Positions 9,266 to 16,413 of a DNA stretch of 59,824 nt are shown piece after piece. The DNA is from Bacteroidales bacterium (GTDB lineage: Bacteria > Bacteroidota > Bacteroidia > Bacteroidales > VadinHA17), in contig JALONR010000009.1 in NCBI GenBank assembly GCA_025454815.1, positions 1 to 59,824 of the forward strand, written 5' to 3'. The notes beneath the pieces were generated by a model that saw only the letters and a list, made by a program, of their open reading frames with translations, was not told the DNA's origin and did not search any database. The position numbers and the translations under genes are program-made. How positions within the stretch are numbered: position 1 is the first letter of the stretch; every line of letters starts with the position of its first letter.

Positions 9266-9691
9266 TTACCGGCTCTGCCTGCCATTGAATTTCCTCACAG
9301 TTTTCCACTGAGATATTTCCGGAGGACCGGACAGGTAGGCCCTTGATTCAGTCATAAAGTTCTGAAGATGAATTGTCTTCATATGATCACCATTATAGTA
9401 AGAGGCGTCACTCCATTCTTCATATAACAGGATGTTGGAGTCATCACTGGGATCAAGATGAAGGGTAATGCTGACAAAATGAGGTTCTTCACTAACAGCT
9501 TCAATAAGTCGGGATAAACCGGCCATGGCATCACCTGATTTACCGGACTGGGCTTTATACTTTACAAGAACAATGTGATTATCACTGCCTTCCATCTCAG
9601 TGGTTACCTGCTTTTTCGTCTGCCACGATATTAAGAGAATTGCTACAAGTGAAAGTGCTGCAAAAATGAATCCTGATTTTTTCATCTTCAT
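9266..9691 (-). CDS. Exported antibiotic-biosynthesis-monooxygenase-like (ABM) protein
   Basis: A 141-aa protein. Residues 1-23 form a signal peptide or membrane anchor. The rest matches the dimeric alpha+beta barrel of the ABM family: HIVLVKYKAQSGK at the first strand, LSRLIEAVSEEPHFVSITLHLDPSDDS, then LLYEEWSDASYYNGDHMKT. ABM-fold proteins include quinol monooxygenases such as YgiN and haem-handling proteins; the substrate cannot be read from the fold. An extracytoplasmic copy is less usual. ATG codons at codons 1 and 3 are both possible starts. Confidence 0.75.
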   Translation of the reverse strand: MKMKKSGFIFAALSLVAILLISWQTKKQVTTEMEGSDNHIVLVKYKAQSGKSGDAMAGLSRLIEAVSEEPHFVSITLHLDPSDDSNILLYEEWSDASYYNGDHMKTIHLQNFMTESRAYLSGPPEISQWKTVRKFNGRQSR

Positions 9692-9802
9692 AGGTTTTAG
9701 TCGTTTAAGCCAATAACACCCATCTTATATAAAGGTTTAGCTGATGAAGCTTGATCGGGTCCGGGAATTTTATGCCGGATTTTAATCCTATCTGAACCCC
9801 TT

Positions 9803-9942
9803 TTGGTCAAAAACAGGTTTTTGTTGAAAGTCCGGAACTGTTCCGTCTAAAATATTACAGATGAACGGCATAATTCATTGCTTTTGAAACGTATCACATT
9901 TGTTCAACGGTTCCTGGTAAAAACAAGGCTCTTTTTGACCAA
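9803..9942. repeat. Short element bounded by 11-bp inverted repeats
   Basis: TTGGTCAAAAA (9803-9813) and its exact complement TTTTTGACCAA (9932-9942) bound a 140-bp segment inside a 416-nt gap without a gene. Inner bases also pair in part (GTTGAA with TTCAAC). It could be a MITE-like element or a structured RNA. I see no clear target-site duplication. Confidence 0.3.
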
Positions 9943-10051
9943 GCCTGTATTTCCGGTTATCAGAGTCTCCCGGATAGCAGCGAAACACCTTTAAAATTTG
10001 ATTAACGACATCCGTAATAGGCACATAATCATGTTATTCCGTATATGTACC

Positions 10052-10083
10052 CTTGCCCGGCGTCTGACTGTGCAGTAACTTTG
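10052..10083 (+). promoter_or_regulatory. Bacteroidota-type promoter
   Basis: CTTG (10052-10055), one mismatch from the -33 TTTG box, is followed after 20 nt by TAACTTTG (10076-10083), a full match to the -7 consensus TAnnTTTG. The downstream ATG is 25 nt away. Confidence 0.6.
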
Positions 10084-10107
10084 TAGCGAAGATCAAAACG
10101 AACAGCC

Positions 10108-10728
10108 ATGAAGACATTCAGACAGATTTCTTCGGGTTTAGGCGTTGTGGCCGGATGCAATACAGCAATCAGAAAACTAAAATTCAGACTGACGGCAGGG
10201 AGAGACACCTTGCGGTCGGTTCTGCTGGTAACATTATTTCTTATAACAGCCTGTAGGGTGCCGGGAGGCAGACCGGCAATGACTGAGGACATGCAGATGC
10301 GGGCTGAGAAGGATCTCTTTTATTTCCAGGTAAGGTATCTTCCGTTCAGCGAGGACCTTCTTATTAAATGCCTTGAGCTTGAGGAAATAAAATACCAGGA
10401 CATTGTTCTGCTGCAGTCCCGGCTTGAAACAGGCAACTACACCTCTGACATATTTTTAAACGGGAACAACCTGTTTGGAATGAAATATCCTGCCTTCAGG
10501 CCCACTGTCGCGACCGGGGTTTACAAAGACCACGCACGGTATGAACACTGGTCTGATTCGGTGATAGACTATGCCCTCTGGCAGCAGTATTACGTTTCTA
10601 GGGGCTACAGGATAGGTGATGGACAGGACAGTGATTTCTACCTGGTCTTCCTCAGGAGCATCCCTTACGCCGAAGACAAAAGATACGTGTCCAAGCTTGT
10701 GCAATTGTCAATGGGTGACATTACATAA
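10108..10728 (+). CDS. Glucosaminidase-domain lipoprotein (peptidoglycan hydrolase-like)
   Basis: A 206-aa protein. A hydrophobic segment ending LFLITAC (lipobox) lies about 48 residues in, after an unusually long N-terminus. From about residue 80 the sequence matches the bacterial N-acetylglucosaminidase/FlgJ-like fold: DIVLLQSRLETGNYTS with the conserved Glu, NNLFGMK, then YEHWSDSVIDYALWQ and YAEDKRYVSKL. Relatives cleave the glycan strand of peptidoglycan. It is likely anchored in the envelope and used in wall remodelling. A good promoter lies just upstream. The mature domain is short but complete in its key blocks. Confidence 0.85.
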   Translation: MKTFRQISSGLGVVAGCNTAIRKLKFRLTAGRDTLRSVLLVTLFLITACRVPGGRPAMTEDMQMRAEKDLFYFQVRYLPFSEDLLIKCLELEEIKYQDIVLLQSRLETGNYTSDIFLNGNNLFGMKYPAFRPTVATGVYKDHARYEHWSDSVIDYALWQQYYVSRGYRIGDGQDSDFYLVFLRSIPYAEDKRYVSKLVQLSMGDIT

Positions 10729-10737
10729 ACTGATGTT

Positions 10738-13700
10738 TTAACCCCGGCTCCCCTGCATTGCTTCAGCCTGCAGTTTCCTGCGCAGTTTTCCGGTCAGGGC
10801 TGATCTGTTGATACCTGTCCCGGGACTGACTGCCTTTTTCAGAAGCTTAAAATACAATGCCACATAGAGAATAAGCGATGCAAACCACAAAACCGAAACG
10901 TTGAACCACAGGGTGTCAACAGGAAGATTACCAATCCTTTTATAGGGAGAGTAAAAATGCGCCCGGCCGTTTCGCGAGACAGGCTTCATATAAACCGGCT
11001 CATATTTCTGAATGTACCTTCCCTTTGTTTCCACAATTTTTTCCCTGCTGAAATCATCAAGCAAAATCTCCCTGAGCCTGTTGTTTGTGTAGTCATCCTT
11101 CAGTTTAATGAATCCTGCTTTTCCCAGCCGGGTAACGAGGGCTGATGAGACGGAATCCTTTTTGAGGATATTGCTTTTCCTGACACTCCTGAAGTGGCCG
11201 GCAATACTGTCGAGATAATGTTCAGCATACTGCGAGGCAGCGGGATCAAATCCGGAAAGACTGAGGGATGAAATCAGCTCATCCGGGGGAGGATCATACC
11301 CCGCAAGTTCAGAGAGGGAAAGAAAATACAAGGTCAGTTTATCAAAGTTGTCTCTGACAATACCTGCATACTCAGCGCTGTCTTTGTAAATACGGCACTC
11401 CCACAGATCTCTCCTCAGGGCTTCGGCCAGGAATGAGGCATACCAGTTGTTCTGGCTGATTTCCAGGTCATAATCAAAGAAGTTTTGCTGGTATCTGTTG
11501 CTCTTATACTGTTCCACGGCAAGCGCTTCATATGCCCAGCGCGTGGGCATGAGTTCCCCGAGAACCGGCACGAATTCATTGTGGACATCCTCGCTGCGGT
11601 GAAGATTGTCAAACTTCACAAGCACACCGCTGAACAGCAGTTGCGGAATGATAATGAAGGGGATCAGGATATAGATTGTCACAACCGAGTGAAATGCAGA
11701 TGAGATGTTCAGGCCCGTCAGGCTCGCAAGGGCGGAGGTACTGAACAGGATGATCCAGTATGTGAGAGTCATCCCCCTGATACCAAGGATAAGGTTACCT
11801 GCAAGGACAAATGTTCCGGTCTGTATGGCCGCAAACAGGAACATCATTATTATCTTGGAATTGATATAGCTGAACCAGCTGAGGTTGAGGAATGACTCTC
11901 TCTTCAGGATCCTCCGGTCCCTGACAATCTCCTCGGCACTCAGGATCAGTCCCATGAAGAAGGCGGTAATGACGCACATGAACATATATGCCGGAAGGTT
12001 TTCATTTTCAACCAGGCTGTATGCCTGGCCGGACACGTTCCTCGTGAAGAATGCCAGCAGAATGGCTAACAGGGGGGCTCCCAGCAGTGCAATAAGAATG
12101 TACTGTCTGTCTGCAATCTTTGAGAGCAGATCCCTTTTGTAAAACAACATCGCCTGTTTCGCCAGGCCCGGTATTGAATAGTTGCTGTCAGGCAGGGGCT
12201 CCCTGGCTATTGCTTTTTCATTATCACTTTTCCCTTTTTCTTCCCGGAAGCTTTTTGCCCATTCAACGGGTGAGATTCTTCTGACAGGTGTCGGCTTGCC
12301 AAACTCATTGACCACCTTTGTCTCCAGAATCCTCAGCAGCTGGTCAGTATCGACATTTCCGCAGGTGATGCATTGATCCTCAAATGCGTTTGCCAGGTTG
12401 GCTCGTTTCTTGAACCAGACAACCGTCTCGGTTGGATTGCCGTGAAAGACCAGATAGCCGCCTCTGTCAAGGATCATTATCCGGTCAAGCATCTTGTATA
12501 TGTCTGATCCCGGCTGATGAATGGTGGCAATAACAAGCTTCCCGTGGTAAGCCTGTTCCTTAAGCATGTTCATCACAGTCTCGGCATCAACCGAGGAGAG
12601 GCCTGAAGTGGGCTCATCGACAAAAAGAATGGTTGGTTCCCGGATAAGCTCCAGGGCAATATTGAGTCTTTTCCTTTGTCCGCCGCTGATGATCTTGTTT
12701 ACAGGGCTGCCGACTTTCAGGTCCTTTATACTGTAGAGATCGAGCTCCGTCAGTATTTTATTTACCTCTTTCCTGATCCTTTCCCGGCCGAGGTTGTTAA
12801 GACACATCCTTGCGTTATACCAGAGGTTCTGGAAAACAGTAAGCTCCTCAAACAGCAGGTCATCCTGCGGCACATATCCGATTACTCCCCTGAGATGCTC
12901 CCTTGCTTCCGGTGTGTTAAGGTCATACCCGTTGATAAGGACTCTGCCTGTGTCTGGTTTTTCGATTCCGCTGAGGATATTCAGCAGAGTTGATTTGCCC
13001 ACACCGCTGCCTCCCATTATGCCAACCAGTCTGCCTGATTCCTCATGGATGGAAAGCTTTTTTATCCCGTTTTCACTGTTGCTGAACCTGAGGCTGATAT
13101 CTCTCGCATCAAGTGTAATGCGCAGCCTGAAGGCTTCTCCGACAAAAACCTCCTCGACATCGTTGTAATAAATGGGATTTATTCCTGATCCCCTGACGGA
13201 TGACCCGTGCTCAAACACGTATGTCTGCCCCGGGTAGATATTCTGACCGTTCAGCATGTGGTTCTCCCTTCCTTCATAACGAAGCAGCAAAGTGTTTGTG
13301 CTCATAACGTTAAGGAACAGCAACCTGCCTCTCAGGTTTTCGTTGTAAAGGTGTTTTATCTCATTCCGGCCGTCCGCATTGTCACTGTCTGTTACGAGCA
13401 GTCTCTCCTTCCTTGGGCTTTTACCGTCAGGCTCCAGGATAAAGGCAAGCATGTCTTCGTATTCGGTAACCTCCATGTTGAAGGCTGTCGCCACCGTCTC
13501 CAGGAACTCCAGTTCCCTGTCGGAGGCACCGGCGCTGAAAGAGATAAAGTCCATCAGCTGGACCATCACATATATCTTCTGTCTCTGCTGAAGCTCCTCA
13601 TTTATCTTTTCACATATGGCCAGGATTCGCATGGCTGTCAGCGAAGTCCGCTTTCTCTCCAGGATACTTCCTTTAGACAGAATATCAGGATGATAGAGCC

Positions 13701-13872
13701 TGATATGTTCATCAAACATGGTCATGTACCTGGTAACCTGCTCATTGTTGAGGTGTTTTACAAGAAAAAGGCGGACAATATCCCTCCCTCTGCCGGATAT
13801 TTCACCTTCATCATGAACATCGCTGATCAGCGCGAATAACTTAATCAGGGCTTTCAGAATGGGTTCACTCAT
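10738..13872 (-). CDS. Large ABC transporter, ABCG-like, with N-terminal TerB-like domain
   Basis: A 1044-aa single-chain half transporter. Residues 1-150 are helical and TerB-like (SDVHDEGEISGRGRDIV, SAGASDRELEFLETVA). Residues 170-250 form a small beta domain. The nucleotide-binding domain follows: Walker A GGSGVGKST at about 287-295, signature ISGGQRKR near 395, Walker B ILFVDEPTSGLSS near 415, H-loop ATIHQPGSD. The ABC-2/ABCG membrane part begins near 585. Between its last two helices sits an extracytoplasmic insert of roughly 250 residues. The order ATPase-then-membrane and the GQRKRL/IHQPGSD motifs are typical of ABCG. Substrate unknown. It is transcribed divergently from the SiaC cluster. 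Confidence 0.88.
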   Translation of the reverse strand: MSEPILKALIKLFALISDVHDEGEISGRGRDIVRLFLVKHLNNEQVTRYMTMFDEHIRLYHPDILSKGSILERKRTSLTAMRILAICEKINEELQQRQKIYVMVQLMDFISFSAGASDRELEFLETVATAFNMEVTEYEDMLAFILEPDGKSPRKERLLVTDSDNADGRNEIKHLYNENLRGRLLFLNVMSTNTLLLRYEGRENHMLNGQNIYPGQTYVFEHGSSVRGSGINPIYYNDVEEVFVGEAFRLRITLDARDISLRFSNSENGIKKLSIHEESGRLVGIMGGSGVGKSTLLNILSGIEKPDTGRVLINGYDLNTPEAREHLRGVIGYVPQDDLLFEELTVFQNLWYNARMCLNNLGRERIRKEVNKILTELDLYSIKDLKVGSPVNKIISGGQRKRLNIALELIREPTILFVDEPTSGLSSVDAETVMNMLKEQAYHGKLVIATIHQPGSDIYKMLDRIMILDRGGYLVFHGNPTETVVWFKKRANLANAFEDQCITCGNVDTDQLLRILETKVVNEFGKPTPVRRISPVEWAKSFREEKGKSDNEKAIAREPLPDSNYSIPGLAKQAMLFYKRDLLSKIADRQYILIALLGAPLLAILLAFFTRNVSGQAYSLVENENLPAYMFMCVITAFFMGLILSAEEIVRDRRILKRESFLNLSWFSYINSKIIMMFLFAAIQTGTFVLAGNLILGIRGMTLTYWIILFSTSALASLTGLNISSAFHSVVTIYILIPFIIIPQLLFSGVLVKFDNLHRSEDVHNEFVPVLGELMPTRWAYEALAVEQYKSNRYQQNFFDYDLEISQNNWYASFLAEALRRDLWECRIYKDSAEYAGIVRDNFDKLTLYFLSLSELAGYDPPPDELISSLSLSGFDPAASQYAEHYLDSIAGHFRSVRKSNILKKDSVSSALVTRLGKAGFIKLKDDYTNNRLREILLDDFSREKIVETKGRYIQKYEPVYMKPVSRNGRAHFYSPYKRIGNLPVDTLWFNVSVLWFASLILYVALYFKLLKKAVSPGTGINRSALTGKLRRKLQAEAMQGSRG

Positions 13873-13942
13873 CGCTGCCGGTATAATTTAACGGGGAGCC
13901 AATTCTTTCAAGGCGATACCCCTGCAAATCCATTCAGAATCT

Positions 13943-13950
13943 TATATTTG
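13943..13950 (+). promoter_or_regulatory. Possible -7 promoter box upstream of the SiaC gene
   Basis: TATATTTG matches the Bacteroidota -7 consensus, but no convincing -33 TTTG lies 19-20 nt upstream, and the gene start is about 120 nt away. It sits in the 200-nt divergent region between the ABC transporter and the signalling cluster. Confidence 0.3.
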
Positions 13951-14072
13951 TTCAAGATATTCAAGTTACTAATAAAAATGTACATGGAGGGGAAAATTCA
14001 GATTAATCCTGCTGCCGTACATCTTCCGGCACCAGGACCGGACTTTTCCCTGTGACCTCCGGAGGAACCCCG

Positions 14073-14474
14073 ATGGACAAGATGATACTCAGTCCGACAA
14101 TCTTCACGCCAAGGGTCATTCTTGATCACGAGGAGCATTTCATTGAGATCTCCGGAGAATCAAGGCCTAATGATGTACGGGAGTTCTTTGGACCGATAAT
14201 TCAGTGGATGAATGATTTCAGCGAGTCACTTCCCGGACAGGCTGAAACCGGAAACCATGTTGTCTCCCATTTTAATTTCAACTATTTCAATTCAGCATCG
14301 GCAAAGTGCATTCTTGATATCTGTAAGATACTTGCAAGAATCAGGTCTAAAGGTACGGCAGTCTCTGTAAAGTGGTATTATGTCAGGGGTGATGATGACA
14401 TGATGGAAACAGGCAGGGAGATGGAGATGATAGTTAACATCCCTTTCGATCTGATTGAACTGGAAAACCAATGA
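14073..14474 (+). CDS. SiaC-like regulatory phosphoprotein (DUF1987)
   Basis: A 133-aa cytoplasmic protein. The start is set by GGAGGA 7 nt upstream. The sequence follows the SiaC/DUF1987 pattern: TPRVILDHEEHFIEISGESRPND, FFGPIIQWMNDF, HFNFNYFNSASAKCILDI. In the Pseudomonas SiaABCD pathway, SiaC is switched by SiaB (kinase) and the SiaA phosphatase and controls a diguanylate cyclase. The serine/threonine in FNYFNSAS is the expected phosphorylation area. The stop overlaps the start of the phosphatase gene by 4 nt (ATGA), so the two are translationally coupled. No SiaB kinase or cyclase gene is present here, so the output must differ or lie elsewhere. Confidence 0.85.
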   Translation: MDKMILSPTIFTPRVILDHEEHFIEISGESRPNDVREFFGPIIQWMNDFSESLPGQAETGNHVVSHFNFNYFNSASAKCILDICKILARIRSKGTAVSVKWYYVRGDDDMMETGREMEMIVNIPFDLIELENQ

Positions 14475-16303
14475 CACCCAGCACTAGTCCGGTTGACACG
14501 GAATGGTACCTGACCCGTCTGGCCGGACCGGTCGCGGAGAGCCTCACCAGAAGCTTTAAAAGGGAAGCCAGGTTATCAGCAGATAAGGCTCTTCTGAAAA
14601 GTGTTTTTAGGGATCTTGCAAAACCGGAAAAACAGTTCTGGCTTGATTATTCAGCAGGAATTCCCCGGAAATTCAATTCATTAGGATTGCAGCTCAGGCC
14701 ATATTCCGGTTTTTGCAGGACACCCATCATCACGGAAGAGGAGATGGCTGCTCTCGCCCTGGAAGATCTTCAGAAGTTTGGCGGTCAGCCAGTCACGGAC
14801 GGGAAGAGACAATTTTTTCTCACTCTGAATTTTCTTGTTCCGGCCAGCCTGAAGGAAGCCGGCATTGAGATTGTCAGGGAGGAGGAGGCCGAAATCGTGA
14901 GCATTTCCACGGCAGGAAAGATTGCACGTGCCATTCACGCAGGATACCTTCGTGAGGTTGCAAGGCAGGGTTCTCCGGTTTCAGGCTTGAAGGGTAAAAA
15001 TCTTTCAGAGTTTGATGATCTTCCTGAAGAGATAAAGGAGTCGAACCTGAGCAATGCTGTTCATATACCTGTCAGGTTGCTCTCTGTAGGTTACAGGATA
15101 AGGCCTGTGAGGAAGGGTTACAGGGCCAGGGCTCTTCATTTTAGCGATGCAGAGGTTGAGACAATGGCCAGGGTTGAACATCTCAGGTGGAGCTGGGAGA
15201 AGAGGCTGAATGGATGGACCTATGGAAGTGTTAAGGATGAAAGAACAAAAAGGCATCCCAGCCTGGTGCCTTACGAAGAATTAACTGAAGATGAGAAAGA
15301 GAAGGACCGCGGGCTTGTCCGACTGGTGCCTGCCATTCTCCAGGATATTAAATATGAGGCATATCCTGTGTCATCTGACCATACGGAAAGGTTACCATAT
15401 GCCATAAAACCACTGAGCAGTATACATAAACTGCTGCTTGACACAAATGATCTGAGTGCCGGGATAAGCCTCCTTGCCGGGAATTCACCCGAAATCATGG
15501 AGAAATTGAAATCCATCGACGAGAAGATCAGACTCACAATAAGTGAAGTTGAGGGAAGCTATACCTATGCCAGGCATATACAGGAGGCATACCTGCCGGG
15601 TGATCTCGCCATCCGCGAATGCTTCACGGACAGTTTTGTTTTGTTCCAGCCCAGGGACATCGTCAGTGGTGACTTTTACCTCTTCAGCAGGAAGGAGGGA
15701 AAGGTGACCTTTGGACTGGCTGACTGTACGGGACATGGCATACCTGCTGCATTGATAAGTACAATAGGATACGGAATCCTCGACCAGGCCGTGAATATTC
15801 TTCAGATCACAGACCCTTCTGAAGCACTTGGCCATCTCTACTCCGGGATCCACCGTTTCCTACGGAAGGATGACCGGGAATCAGGCATAGCGGATGATAT
15901 GACAATCGTGCTCTGCAGTTATGATCCGGATACCAGGAGACTGACCTTTTCCGGTGCCGGCAATGCTATTTTTCATGTCACCGGCGATAAGATCTCAGAG
16001 AACCTCACCGGCAGACTGACTGAGACACAGTTCTCCGAAGGCAGTTATGGGTTCACAACCAGGGGTATTCAGTTGGAAGAGAATGATGTGCTCTATGTCT
16101 GTTCAGACGGTTTTGCGGATCAGTTTGGCGGAGAAAGCCACAGGCGGTACAGCTGGTCACGGCTTCGTGAATACCTTCTGGAAATTAGCAGGCACCCGAT
16201 GCCGGAACAGGGTGACTTGCTCTATGAGGAATTTGAGAGGTGGCGCGGCGAAAAAGATGAAGGGCAGACTGACGATATTACAGTCATTGGCATCAGGATC
16301 TGA
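14471..16303 (+). CDS. RyR-domain plus SpoIIE/PP2C-type serine phosphatase
   Basis: A 610-aa cytoplasmic protein with no membrane helix. Residues 180-298 match a prokaryotic RyR (ryanodine-receptor) domain: LPEEIKESNLSNAVHIPVRL, then MARVEHLRWSWEKRLNGWTYG, then HPSLVPYEELTEDEKEKDR. After a short helical linker (about 340-380), residues 385-610 form a SpoIIE phosphatase with metal-binding acids in DIVSGDFY, GLADCTGHG and QTDDITVIGI. The N-terminal 170 residues are unassigned. SpoIIE phosphatases dephosphorylate partner-switch proteins; the overlapping SiaC-like gene is the obvious substrate. RyR domains are thought to sense small ligands, so this would be a ligand-gated phosphatase. Unlike Pseudomonas SiaA, it has no membrane sensor. 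Confidence 0.85.
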   Translation: MTPSTSPVDTEWYLTRLAGPVAESLTRSFKREARLSADKALLKSVFRDLAKPEKQFWLDYSAGIPRKFNSLGLQLRPYSGFCRTPIITEEEMAALALEDLQKFGGQPVTDGKRQFFLTLNFLVPASLKEAGIEIVREEEAEIVSISTAGKIARAIHAGYLREVARQGSPVSGLKGKNLSEFDDLPEEIKESNLSNAVHIPVRLLSVGYRIRPVRKGYRARALHFSDAEVETMARVEHLRWSWEKRLNGWTYGSVKDERTKRHPSLVPYEELTEDEKEKDRGLVRLVPAILQDIKYEAYPVSSDHTERLPYAIKPLSSIHKLLLDTNDLSAGISLLAGNSPEIMEKLKSIDEKIRLTISEVEGSYTYARHIQEAYLPGDLAIRECFTDSFVLFQPRDIVSGDFYLFSRKEGKVTFGLADCTGHGIPAALISTIGYGILDQAVNILQITDPSEALGHLYSGIHRFLRKDDRESGIADDMTIVLCSYDPDTRRLTFSGAGNAIFHVTGDKISENLTGRLTETQFSEGSYGFTTRGIQLEENDVLYVCSDGFADQFGGESHRRYSWSRLREYLLEISRHPMPEQGDLLYEEFERWRGEKDEGQTDDITVIGIRI

Positions 16304-16363
16304 TTTTATTTTTGCACCGCCAGCACAGGAGAGTGGCCGGGTCTGAACGGTGGCTCTACTTTA

Positions 16364-16395
16364 TTTGACATGACCCGTTTAGTTTCCTAACTTTG
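16364..16395 (+). promoter_or_regulatory. Bacteroidota-type promoter of the TIR gene
   Basis: TTTG (16364-16367), a 20-nt spacer and TAACTTTG (16388-16395) match both boxes of the sigma-ABfr consensus with normal spacing. The ATG is 18 nt after the -7 box, so the leader would be very short. This suggests the TIR gene can be expressed apart from the two upstream genes. Confidence 0.65.
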
Positions 16396-16413
16396 ATAAA
16401 ATGAATTACTTTC

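Noticed and set aside
13207..13839. A 210-codon plus-strand frame opposite the N-terminus of the ABC transporter.
   Set aside because: An antisense shadow of a gene with clear domains; its own product has no recognisable family.
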